Shown: positions 30,655-39,817 of the stretch, in pieces | Layout: the number at the start of each line of letters is the position of its first letter | Numbering within the stretch: the stretch's first letter is position 1 | NCBI GenBank assembly: GCA_963575745.1 | Contig: CAUYUJ010016365.1 | Location: forward strand, 120,001-184,000 | Direction of reading: 5' to 3' | Source: Prorocentrum cordatum | Lineage: Eukaryota; Sar; Dinophyceae; Prorocentrales; Prorocentraceae | Length of the DNA stretch: 64,000 nt | Notes under the pieces: model-generated | Told to the model about the DNA's origin: nothing | Seen by the model: only the letters and a program-made list of their open reading frames with translations | Databases searched by the model: none | Made by a program: the position numbers and the translations under genes

Positions 30655-31410
30655 CGTATAACCTTATAGCCCTACAAACCTATAGCCCTACAGCCAAATG
30701 GCCCCATAGCCCCATGGCCCAATAGCCCTATAGCTCCATAGCCCTTAGCCCATATAGCCATATAGCCCCATAGCCCGATGGCCCCATAGCCCGACACCCC
30801 ATGCGGCCCTGTCGCCCTGTAGCCCTACAGCCCAACAGCCACATCGCCCTACAGCCCAATAGCCTCATAGCCCAAGAGCCCCATACCCAATAGCCCAATA
30901 GCCCTGTAGCCCCATCGCCATATTGCCTTAGAGCCCATGGCCCTATAGCCCTACACCCCATGCATCCCTGTAGCCATGTCGCCCTACAGCCCAGCAGCCA
31001 TATAGCCCCATTGCCCCATGCCCCTATAGCCATATGGCCCCATAGCCATATAGCCCAACAGCCATATGGCCCTGTAGCGCTATAGCCCTGTAGCCCTATA
31101 GCCCCATGGCCCGATATCCCTATGGCCCATATAGCACTATAGCCCTGTAACCATGTAGCCCTACATCCCTATAGCCCTATAGCCCCATGGCCCTATAGCC
31201 CTATCGCCCTATATCGCTATAGCGTAACAGCCCTATATCCTGATGGCCCTATAGCCCCATAGCCCTGTTGCCCCGTAGCCATATATCCCTACAGCCCTGC
31301 AGCCCCATAGCCCTAGCCCTATAGCTCTATAGCCTCGTACCCCTATAGCCCAAGAGCCCAATAGCTCAGGGGCCCTATATCCCTATAGCCATAGGAGCTC
31401 TGTAGCCCCA
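30655..31410. repeat. 9-10 bp minisatellite, core CCCTATAGC
   Basis: About 80 copies of 'ccctatagc' or 'ccccatagc' with variants (catggc, tgtagc, acagc). Runs directly after a short 'gcctgggtgcccagggg' repeat at 30565-30650. Confidence 0.95.
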
Positions 31411-31543
31411 GAAAAGAATTGAGTGGGGGTCGTCTCCCGTATCAGTCATACACATTACACGCACCTTCAGAAGCGCTGGAAGGGGCCAGTCGCGCAACGC
31501 AACCCATGCAGATGCCCGCAGAGCGCAATGGCACATGAGTCCG

Positions 31544-31776
31544 CCGTTTGCGAAATAAACGCCCACGTGTGGAAGCACCGAGAGCCCCGCCCCGCGCTCC
31601 GCATTTCAATGTTGGCCACCAAACACGCCGAAGGGGAGTGCGAAGCGTTGCGAAATAAACGCGCACTTATGTTGGGCTGCCCAGCCCTCCCCGTCAACCT
31701 TGAAATGCGGGGGATAGGGGGCGTGCTTCGTTGTCTTGTTTTCGATCCCTATGATGGGCGTTTATTTCGCAAACGG
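31544..31776 (+). mobile_element. 233 bp MITE with perfect 22 bp terminal inverted repeats, copy 2
   Basis: Left end 31544-31565 (CCGTTTGCGAAATAAACGCC, two more bases matching) is the exact reverse complement of 31755-31776. Same length and orientation as copy 1 at 29384-29616. An internal 'gttgcgaaataaacgcgcac' near 31648 repeats the end sequence. Being perfect, this copy is probably nearer to the active form. No convincing target-site duplication at the edges. Confidence 0.92.
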
Positions 31777-31849
31777 TAGTGGCGACGCGGCCCTCGCCCC
31801 CCTGATCAACCGGCCCGGTCGATAGCGCGAGAGCCCGCCCGATGTCAGC

Positions 31850-32268
31850 CGCGGCTGCAGGGCACCCAGAGCTTAGAGGGCACCCCTGCGAGTCCGCGAA
31901 GACTCCCTCCCATCGCAGTCATCGCTGAGACGATGCCGAAAAAACTCGCGCCGCAAGTTTCTCTGCGGCGGAAGCCAAAACAGCTTCGCGAGGAAGTCGC
32001 CCAGGACACTCGGGCGAACGCCGCGGTCTTCCAGGCTGGCGAAGAAGGAGTGGATGAGGTGTTGCGCGTGGCCGCCAGAAGCGGCACCGCAATGCGTCCA
32101 GTCGTCGCGCGCGTGATCCACGGGTCTGACGTGGGTCCGCAACCGCCGGCCCCCTGGCAATGCCTCGGGATGACGCGCGATGCCCGTGCCTTCTGGGAAT
32201 CCGCGAACGCCTACTTCAGCCCGTCGACCCTCGCCGCCGCCGCCACTCTGTCGTGTTTGTGAAACCAC
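31850..32268 (-). CDS. Possible coding fragment, unknown function
   Basis: Minus-strand frame containing HLIHSFFASLEDRGVRPSVL and FLAKLFWLPPQRNLRREFFR, which read like a helical protein rather than repeat. It lies downstream, on the same strand, of the spliced-leader-like ORF at 33151-33588 and could belong to the same transcript. No family recognised, and frames on the other strand are also open. Confidence 0.22.
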
Positions 32269-32589
32269 CCGGCACTGCTTTGGATGTTGTCATCGGCCGG
32301 CCTCGCGTGGGCATGGTGATGCATGTCGCCGACAGTGCGGTCCTAGCTCGTGTTCACCACGGTGCAGCCCCTACAACGGTAACGAAATCCACTGCGGCCT
32401 TTGATTGCCCATGCCTCGTTCCCCAATCAGTGTTTGCACTGAAGGGGTCCTCGCGGATATGGAAGGATTTGGCCAAAATTTCCCACCGATTTAGGTTGTT
32501 GGCTGGGTTCCCGGGTTCCCGGTTCTGGGTTCTCGGGTTCCCTGTTCCGGGCCGATTTCGGGGGGCAGCGAGGTTCCCGGGTTCCCGGG

Positions 32590-32860
32590 TTCCTGGTCGA
32601 TCTTCTTATCGATCGGTCTCACCATCGATCTCATTACCCGACTCTCTATCGATCTCACCATCGATCTCACAACCGATATCACAATTTACCTCACAAGCGA
32701 TCTCACTAGAGATCATACGAGCGATCTCGCGATCGATCTCACTATCGATCTCATTGAGTCGATGTCACTCTCGGTCTCACGATCGACCTTACAATCGTCC
32801 TCACTATCGATCCCACTATTGATCTCACTATTGATCTCAAAATCGATCTCAAGATCCATG
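32590..32860. repeat. 12-13 bp minisatellite, core ATCGATCTCACT
   Basis: 'tatcgatctcac' and 'gatcgatctcac' units, about 20 copies. Preceded at 32505-32600 by a short 'gggttcccgggttccc' repeat. Confidence 0.92.
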
Positions 32861-33150
32861 GTACAAGCTCTCTAATCATCCACAAATTTGGCTTTTCTCA
32901 AGTGTAACTAAAGGCGTCGGCATCGTGACAGGGAAAACTGATGACAACCCGCTGCAGCAACGATTAATTTCCCGAGCAGGCTGCCCTGAAACCAATCCGA
33001 CAAGAGGCGTGATCACGAGGGTCGATGAAAAGCCTCGAAACGACGCGGAGCAAGCCAGACAATCCGCGAGGCACCCTGTTCATCATTGAGGACCTGAGAA
33101 TACCTAGGCAACGCCTACCAGTGTCTTGGGGCCGAACGTGCTCAGGTAAA
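32861..33150. other. No gene recognised
   Basis: Unique sequence between the minisatellite and the end of the retrogene-like frame. A 3' extension of that transcript would lie here, but no A-rich tail was seen. Confidence 0.3.
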
Positions 33151-33588
33151 TCAAATAACGCCCAATATGTATACGCATCGTCTCCAAGTCGTTGTCTGGG
33201 CGGATAAGGCTCGATGGATTGGCTTCGTCACAATATGAAATGATCGACGCCTGGCCCCCTTAGGGGGGGCGCATTTCTCACGCAAAAGATCTCCACACCA
33301 AGGGATCTTGCTGCGCACATGGCTGACCAAGGCCACTGGATGCGACACTTCCCATTTGAACGCGTCGAGCGTTGCGACGTCCTTTTCCTGTGGTAGCTCA
33401 AAGGCCTGCAGGAGGCTGCCGAACGGCGTCATCGCGTTCACCTCCGCGTCCATCTGACGCGCCAATTCTTGGCGAGTCACGTGCCACCCATCGGTGCTCG
33501 CCGCAATGCGGGCAGCCTGACGCACAGATAGGGAGGGGGCGTCGACAAGCCATTGAGGGAATTGCCGCTTGTCGCTATGATGAGCCAT
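33151..33588 (-). CDS. Probable retrogene fragment, hypothetical protein (spliced-leader-tagged)
   Basis: A 145-codon minus-strand frame whose ATG (33586-33588) lies immediately after a sequence matching the dinoflagellate spliced-leader end at 14 of 16 bases (33589-33604). Up to about residue 105 the protein reads like a real coding sequence (MAHHSDKRQFPQWLVDAPSL, GWHVTRQELARQMDAEVNAM, PFGSLLQAF, WEVSHPVALVSHVRSKIPWC). The last 40 residues are basic and may be out of frame or intronic. The pattern '(M)TPFGSLLQ...W.V.HP.AL' recalls a hypothetical family I associate with dinoflagellates, but I cannot name a function. Interpretation: reverse-transcribed and reinserted mRNA. Alternatively a chance match to the leader upstream of an ordinary exon. 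Confidence 0.5.
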   Translation of the reverse strand: MAHHSDKRQFPQWLVDAPSLSVRQAARIAASTDGWHVTRQELARQMDAEVNAMTPFGSLLQAFELPQEKDVATLDAFKWEVSHPVALVSHVRSKIPWCGDLLREKCAPPKGARRRSFHIVTKPIHRALSAQTTTWRRCVYILGVI

Positions 33589-33604
33589 CTTGGGCCAAAA
33601 CGGC
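33589..33604 (-). other. Relict dinoflagellate spliced-leader sequence
   Basis: On the minus strand GCCGTTTTGGCCCAAG, compared with the leader 3' end GCCATTTTGGCTCAAG: two transitions in 16 bases. Upstream 'ccgttgtta' may be a disturbed version of the leader's CCGTA start. It ends exactly where the ATG of the downstream frame begins. Confidence 0.55.
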
Positions 33605-33879
33605 TAACAACGGGAGGAAGCGAGAATGGAGGAAGGAGGGCAAGCATGCATAAGGTCAAAGGGGAGAGGGACAAAAGATGAGGAGGCGGAAGGCGAGGAG
33701 GAAGGACGAGGAGGACGAGCACGATAAGGGGAAAGACGGAAAGGGGAGTGAAGATTCTCAGGAGGGATGGGAGGGGGGTACTGTCCCGCGGCGCCGGCAG
33801 GCTACGACGACCGACGCCGACCACGACCACGACCACGACCACGTCCACCGACGCCACCGCCGCTGATGCTGCCGCTGCT

Positions 33880-34170
33880 GTTGTTGCGCTGCTTGATGTT
33901 CCCTGTGCTGTTGCTGTTGCTGTTGCTGCTGTTTTGATGTTGATGTGTTGCTGTTGCTGCTGTTGCTGTTGCTACTGCTGCTTGTTTCTGTTCGTTGCTT
34001 GATGTTGCTGTTGCTGTTGCTGTGGCTGCTGCTCTTGCTGTCGCTGGTGTTGCTTGATGTTGTCGTTGCCCTGGTTGATGTTCTCACTGTTGCTGTTGGC
34101 CAATATGTTGTTGCTGATGTTGCTGGTGCACCTGCTGTTGCAATTGCCCGTGCTGTTGTTGCTGCTGTAC
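33880..34170. repeat. (CTG/TTG)n trinucleotide repeat
   Basis: Imperfect TGC/TGT triplets, poly-Leu/Val or poly-Cys on plus and poly-Gln/Asn/Ser on minus. Preceded at 33800-33850 by a GACCAC repeat. Confidence 0.9.
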
Positions 34171-34314
34171 GGGCGCTGCGACTTGGCGGTTGGCTAAGGG
34201 GTGGGGTTGTTAGTTGGGGCGCGGGGGTGAGGGCCTGGCTCAGGAATAGGGCTGTGGTCTCCTAAATGCAATCCCCAAAAGGGCCCAATGGACCTCCGCG
34301 AAGATTGCCCCACG

Positions 34315-34560
34315 GGGCCTGGGCGACGACGACGACGAACGACGAATGATTACGCCGACGACGATCAACGAACGACGATCATTGAACGACGAACGACGAA
34401 CGACGAATCAATGACGAATAAAGGCGACGACAACTGAACCGTGACTGAATGACACGTGAACTTAACTGAATCGTAAGTGAACGTAACTGGATCGGGAATG
34501 AAAGTAACTGTACGATTGATAACTACATCGTAGGTGAACAAAACCGATGACATTCGCATA
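34315..34560. repeat. Two short-unit tandem repeats
   Basis: 34325-34425 carries 'gaacgacgaacgac' units. 34435-34550 carries 'gtgaacgtaactgaatcg' units of about 18-22 bp, strongly diverged. Confidence 0.65.
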
Positions 34561-34800
34561 CATGTTGAATATCTGATTAGAGTACGAAAAACTAACTAGT
34601 TATAAATAGTTGGCGGCGGACTGTATATATTTACATGTAGTGTTATAACATGTCTGTGTATGTTATAATTCAAGTATAACTGGGCCCTCAACTACATCCG
34701 AAATGCATCTAGTTCGGCTGTTCAAAAGTATACGTGGACGTCTAATTAACAGATACACGCAATTTATAAATTGACGTTTAATGTATAACCTACCTGGCCC
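34560..34800. other. AT-rich segment, no gene recognised
   Basis: Markedly more AT-rich than its surroundings ('ataaatagtt', 'tatatatttacatg', 'gtataact' words). Could be an AT-rich spacer or the remains of an insertion. Confidence 0.4.
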
Positions 34801-34930
34801 CCGCGGGAAACGTCAAACCGTTCAACGTCGACCGACTCTGGGTCGCTGGCGGCTTTCTACGTGAAAAGCCTGCGGCGGGGTCGCCGCCGAGTCGACACGA
34901 CGCGAACTCACCGTAAGATTCATGGCGACG

Positions 34931-35028
34931 GTTGGGCGCGAATTCATCTGGGGGCGATACATGGGCGGGGAAGAAAGGTGCCCTGTTTGGGCCCCCCCTT
35001 CTCGCCCCCTCATGAATTCGCGCCCAAC
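34931..35028. repeat. Inverted repeat, 17 bp perfect arms within about 28 bp
   Basis: GTTGGGCGCGAATTCAT at 34931-34947 is exactly complementary to 35012-35028. Inward, 'ctgggggcga' pairs imperfectly with 'ctcgccccctc'. The interior is about 40-60 bp. Confidence 0.8.
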
Positions 35029-35029
35029 G

Positions 35030-35255
35030 ACGGACCCCAAGGTGATCTCCGGAGCCGGCATCGCCGCGCCGTTGACCACGACCACTGGCATCGCACTGCC
35101 CCCGCAGGCCAGCTCCCCGGGCCTCTCCAGCTCCGCAGGCGCCACCACGCGCAGGCCGTACGGAGCGAGCCGCGCCTCGAGGAGCTGGAAGAAAGCGGTC
35201 TCTCGGGGGGCGTACTCGAAGGTCAGAACCTGGCCGCCTGTGCGAGGCGGGGCCT
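35030..35255 (-). CDS. Coding fragment, unknown function
   Basis: Minus-strand frame with clear protein-like text: GGQVLTFEYAPRETAFFQLL, EARLAPYGLRVVAPAELERP, SAMPVVVVNGAAMPAP. The alternation of helical and beta-like segments suggests part of a globular domain, but I do not recognise it. Flanked upstream by dispersed repeat family D (35325) and downstream by the inverted repeat at 34931-35028, so it is probably an isolated exon or a captured fragment. Confidence 0.35.
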
Positions 35256-35324
35256 TATCCGTGTCCACCGCCTGGGGAACCGACGCCCTGGGACCCCTGG
35301 GGGCGGCGTGTTTGGATACAGTCG

Positions 35325-35495
35325 GACCTGGGACAGAAGAACATCCTTGACAAACACGAGACCCTCCGCGGGCCAAAACGCACAGAACATCCAAGAGCAT
35401 CCTCCCCAGGATGCACCAGAACAGCCCACAAACACAAAGAACATCAGGGTGCCCTCCCCGAACCGAGCTAGATCTTATACCTCGGTCCGACTGTA
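35325..35495 (+). repeat. Dispersed repeat, family D, copy 2
   Basis: Collinear with 24540-24720, including 'ggccaaaacgcacagaacat', 'tcctccccaggatgcacca' and 'tatacctcggtccgactg'. Confidence 0.85.
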
Positions 35496-35539
35496 TGAAA
35501 GTGTTGGCCCCCGCGGGCCCGAATCGCCCGCCGAGGTCC

Positions 35540-36405
35540 CGCCGAGGAGGAGGAGGAGGAGGAGGAGGAGGACGAGGACGAGGAGAGGGAGGAGGAGGAG
35601 GAGTAAAACCCAAGAATCATCAACGATGATGGGATATAAAAAACCCTCCCTCCAAGCTCCCTCTCCATAGGCCCCTATAATAATTCATTTCCATTGAGGG
35701 AACTGCCTCGTTGGAAGATCACCGTTTGAAGACCCTGAAAGATGCCAAAACATTTTTTGGGGGATTCCAACGCCACGGGTCAACCTAACTGTTGCGTCTT
35801 GACAGTCTTGCATCCTGCATCGTGCCAGAACGCCATTCCTGGGACTTCAACACCTCGAATCAACTTAACTGTTGCACCCGCATTTTCCTGAATCCTTCCG
35901 AGACACTATTTCTTATATGTTGGCCATGGGAATCCGTGAAACACTTGCAAAGTTTACAAACGAATGTGCGCGACGCTTTGGCGAGAGCCATATTGAAAAG
36001 GAGCCGCCCTCAATGTGCAAAACTCGTGCAAAATGTATAAACAAATGTGCGCGGCGCTAAAGCGAGAAACACATGTTGAAAGCCACTCGCCCTCAATCCG
36101 TGAAACTTTAGCACATATTCAAAATGAATGTGCGCGGCGCTAGGCGGGAACCACATTTTGAAAACGGGTCGCCCTCAATCCGTGATTTGTTTCGCAATTG
36201 TTTAAGAACGAATGTGTGCTGCGCTAAGGCGAGAGCAACACTTTGGAAACGAACCGCCCTCCATATGTGAACCTGTTGCGAATTCTCAAGCTTCAAGATC
36301 ATCAATGGTGAGTAAGTCTCAGGCGAAACGCCGGCCCGCCCTAACAACTGGCCTCGGGGTGCGACAGGGAGAAGTTACTGATATAAGGAAAAGGAATGGA
36401 GGAGG
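35540..36405 (-). mobile_element. Composite dispersed element, family I, copy 2 (compact, inverted)
   Basis: Reverse complement of the split element at 14045-17060, without the satellite insertion. Order here is (GGA)n tract 35548-35605, 'ccctccctccaagctccctc' at 35643, 'ctgcctcgttggaaga..accgtttgaagaccctgaaa' (35703-35740), 'actgttgcgtcttgacagt' (35788), four inverted 83-85 bp units (35950-36290), and the terminal 'agtctcaggcgaaacgcc' with 'gcgacagggagaagtta' (36315-36375). At about 860 bp, it may approximate the ancestral length. No protein gene seen. Confidence 0.8.
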
Positions 36406-36539
36406 ATGAGGTCCCTGGAGATCGATCCTCCGGGCGGTGGCCTTGTGGATAAATCCCCACCCTCGGAGCCCGGAGTGCCGCGGAGCCCCGAGGCCAGCAG
36501 CTCCACGCCGCCCCCCTCGCCCGCGTAGAGGTCCAGTGC

Positions 36540-36884
36540 AGAGCTCACCTCGCCCTGCCGCGCCATGCACCACGCGGCCCGGCCCAGCTTCTGGCTCGGC
36601 CGGAAGGCGTAGTGGGTCGCCTGCTCAAAGAAGCCCTCCGGCACCTGCCCCCCCTCGCCCTGCAGGCACCGCACCAAGCGCTCCCGGATGCCCCGCGCCG
36701 CGGCGCGGAAGGCGTCGTCGGTGCCCCTGCAGCAGCGCTGCGGGCTGTAGAAGGAGTCCCAGCACCCGGGCCTGCCCCAGTCCCCGCAGCAGGCCTCGCG
36801 CATCGCCCGGGCCTCCTCCGGCCCGACCAGGTCCTGCGGGGCGAGGGCGCCAAGCAGGAGGAGGAGGAGGAGCACAAGAAACAA
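36540..36884 (-). CDS. Cysteine-rich exon, possibly secreted protein
   Basis: Minus-strand frame reading PEEARAMREACCGDWGRPGC, then WDSFYSPQRCC, then RERLVRCLQGEGGQVPEGFF and KLGRAAWCMARQGEVSSALD. The CC...CW..F.....CC arrangement looks like a disulfide-bonded extracellular module. The frame opens with ATG plus seven leucines (36884 down), which could be a signal peptide (MFLVLLLLLLLGALA). However, the leucine run is a CTC repeat followed by CCCCGCAG|GAC, an equally good polypyrimidine tract and splice acceptor near 36836. I therefore trust the exon body (about 36540-36835) more than the start. Coding content fades after ALDLYAG. Family not identified. Confidence 0.5.
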
Positions 36885-36889
36885 GCTCG

Positions 36890-38365
36890 GGTGTCAGCGC
36901 GGAGTTCCAGGAGCGAAGCCAAGATCCAGGACACGCCGCCGTGGGGAGCCCATCAGCCAGCAGCGTGTTACTGCTGAAGACACACGGGCGGTGGGACAGG
37001 GACGAAAAAGCAACACGCTGACGGGCTAACAGCGGCAACGTTTCCCTGATACTCCTCCTCCCTCCCAAGAGCGGAGTGCCAGCGCTGACCGACCCAAGAC
37101 ATCCATGCGGAGCTCCGAGAGCTTATTGTCTGTCGCTTCCTGACAGGGGGGCATGATGATCCGGAAGCACCGAGATTGAAACGAAAGACCCCTCCTCGCC
37201 CTCGCTCTTCGTTTCGTTCTCCACCCTGGTTCTCTCCTGGGTGACGAACAGACGCTGCGGGCCAGCTGGCGGGCGGGGCCTCCTATCCCGATCCCAGTCG
37301 CCGTGAGCCAGTTGCCCCAGAGGCCCACGGAAATCTCATGATGTCGAGGCCTCTGGAAAAGGGACAAACGCAAAACTGCTACCTTGTTTGATGAACAACA
37401 GAAATACGCAAACACCTGAATCACTAACATGTCCACGGACGTCGATCCTCCTTCCTGCTCATCACCCGCCATTTTGCCTTTCCTCCTTCCCGGCTTCCTT
37501 CTCCTCGGGATCCTCGTCGTCCTCCTCATCTTATCCCTCCTCACCTGCCCTTCGTCCTGCTGTTGCATCCTCCCCCCCTCCCCCGTCCCCCGCTATGCCG
37601 CCACGTCTCATCCTCCTACTGCTGCTCGTCCTGATGATCCTCGCGCTCCATTATCAGCCCGCCCCCCTCTTTCCATCATCTTTCATCCTCATCGACGTCA
37701 GTAACGTTTTGGGCTCAAAAGCCCAGCCCGCCCCGACCCCGACCCCACCCCGTGCCAAGGACGGGCCGCAAGGGAGGGCCTTCACTGCCTCGAGCCTTTT
37801 GAAAAGGAAGGGAAACCTGGGACGTCCCCCCCAGGACTTGGGATGTGAATCTTCGGGGGGCCATTGTGGCGCACCCCTACCAAAACCGCCCCCCCCCCGC
37901 CCGCAACATCCCAGGCTCTGGGCCCAAACAAATTACGATTATCTCGGCTATGTGAAGACATGTGTTTCGGGGAGGCCCTCCCCCCCGGCCGGGTAGCTGG
38001 TGCCCAGCGTGATCAGGCACAGAGCTCGGATCTATGCGTGCAAGAAGGGCGGACAATGGTAGCGATCTCTGGCGCTGCCCAATGGGATTCGGGATTCGAG
38101 GTTGGACAGCTTGGACTGGCGTGTAGTGACAGTAGGCTCAGGCGCTGCTCAACTGGGGGGCGAGAGGCGAAGCTGGACCCCCTGTCATCTGGACCACCCT
38201 TCGGAAGCAAAAGAAAATACCCAGGGACGCACCGACGGGGGAAAAGATGGCCGAGACTGGGATGGCCTGAGGCTTGCGGAGGCGGACAAGAAGGATGGGA
38301 GTGTGGAGGAGACGTGGAAGAAGAGGAGGAGAAGGAGGAGAAAGATGAGAAGGACGATAACCTTT
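36890..38365. other. No gene recognised
   Basis: Mixed sequence. 37390-37700 is pyrimidine-rich (CTCCTC, TCCTCG) and gives Ser/Pro/Leu frames. 37860-38340 has open frames on plus with no domain. No dispersed repeat family was matched here. Confidence 0.3.
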
Positions 38366-38425
38366 CCGGAGGAGGAGGAGGAGGAGGAGGAGGAGGAGGA
38401 GGAGGAGGAGGAGGAGGAGGACGAG
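38366..38425. repeat. (GGA)n tract
   Basis: About 60 bp of nearly pure GGA. Confidence 0.95.
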
Positions 38426-38829
38426 GGAGGTGAGAAGGAGGTTGACCCCCTCGCGCTTCACCTTTCTACGATCCCCTCAAATTCCTCCATTTGTTTTTAC
38501 TTCCCCGTCATCCTCGCCCGCCTCCCCTCCTGCACCCGAGTCACATTCGGCACTCTTCCGCCCCCCTTCCCCACCTTCTATATTTTTACCTTCGAAGCCC
38601 ACCTTCGGCAGCAGTCGGGGGTTGGAGCGAAAGATCGCATGCGACGTTCTTTCCCCCGATCCTCATCGAAGCAGAGCGGCCCCAGGATGTCGGAGCCGAG
38701 GAGCACCTGCCACCCGCGGAGGCCTCCAAAGTGGAGCGCCAGAGCAGACGGCGCCAGAGAGTCGCACCGCATCGCCGACGCATCACCGATGCACCAGCAC
38801 CGCTGTAAGACGAAGCCAGGACGAGGATC

Positions 38830-39000
38830 ATTTCGAGTGGGGATATATCGAGGATCTATCAGATCTCGCGGCTCTGGAAGATGTATCAGGCGCTGCTGCC
38901 TTCTCAGAGCGTTCTGGAACGCTCTGAGAGCGTTCCAAAACGCTCTGGCACGGATTATTTTTCGTCCTAGCCCCGTCCGATGCTGGGATGGAGAGAGGCG
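38830..39000 (+). repeat. Dispersed repeat, family E, copy 2
   Basis: Second copy of 21180-21315. Carries a 'gagcgttctggaacgctctg' near-palindromic insertion repeated at 38905-38945. Followed at once by 'gccgcatcgccgatgcatc' words and family B copy 4. Confidence 0.75.
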
Positions 39001-39074
39001 GACTCCAGAACGCGCCGCATCGCCGATGCATCATGCAGCGCGGCGCAGCGGTGCAACCAATGACGGACCCACCC

Positions 39075-39245
39075 CTCATCGACATCCCAGAAGACCTTGC
39101 AGCACGGTGCTTCGCCGCACGGTTCTGGGACCCTGGAGGCCCCAGTCGTCCGAGACATCCTTGGGAACGACCCTGAGCCCCAAAACCGCGCGCCCAGCCC
39201 AGGTCCTCACTGACTCAACCGACGGTGAAGTCACCACACCATCTT
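39075..39245 (+). repeat. Dispersed repeat, family B, copy 4
   Basis: 'gaccttgcagcacggtgctt', 'ccgcacggttctggga', 'ggaggccccag.cgtccgag', 'gagccccaaaaccgcgcg' and 'cactgactcaacc' follow the order of the 11320, 20130 and 26035 copies. Confidence 0.8.
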
Positions 39246-39689
39246 TGGATTGTTTTGACAACGCGGCTCCCCAAGGAAGTCTGGACCTCTTTCGGGAAAC
39301 CGGTTTTCCATCCTGGGCCCTCTCTCGACGGCCCCGCCAAAGCACCGGGGCGCCGAGAATCAGCAAAACCCTGTTCGACGTCGTGGTTGTTAGTTTCTTC
39401 ACAACGTTGTGATACGTGATCCTTCGGCGGCAAATCCAACTGATACTAATTGAGTTTTCACGACGCCAAGATGTCAGGGTCCGATGGCCCCCTTTCCGCT
39501 TGCAATGCCAAGGGGCGTCACCATTGCGGCTAGCGTGGAGGAGCAGAAAGAGAAGTGGGGCGCGGGAAAGGTAGCGGAAACGTAATAGCAGCATAAAAAG
39601 GAGGAAGAAAAAGACGGAGGACGAGGGCAAACAAAACGGATAAGGACATGGATAGAGAACGAAGGGGGGAAGGAGACGGCGCAGGATGA

Positions 39690-39790
39690 GGGGGGGAAGC
39701 AAGCTGAAGGAGGAGGAGGAGCAAAAGGAGGAGGAGCAGAAGGAGGAGGAGCAGAAGGAGGAGGAGGAGGAGGAGGAGGAGGAGGAGGAA
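39690..39790. repeat. (GGA/GCA)n polypurine tract
   Basis: GGAGGAGGA and AGGAGGAGCAGA units just ahead of the LINE element. Confidence 0.9.
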
Positions 39791-39806
39791 AGCAACTGGG
39801 GCTCAG

Positions 39807-39817
39807 GCCATTTTGGC
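39807..39817 (+). other. Possible relict spliced-leader word near LINE 5' end
   Basis: GCCATTTTGGC, an 11-base exact match to the central part of the dinoflagellate spliced leader, preceded by 'ggctcag', which resembles the leader's own 3' end (GGCTCAAG). It lies about 315 bp upstream of the first LINE reading frame. Short, so chance cannot be excluded. Confidence 0.35.

Noticed and set aside
30480-32465. Similarity between 30480-30545 and 32415-32470 ('gttccccaatcag...ggggtcct.gcgga')
   Set aside because: Only about 50 bp with gaps. Too short to define a family with confidence.
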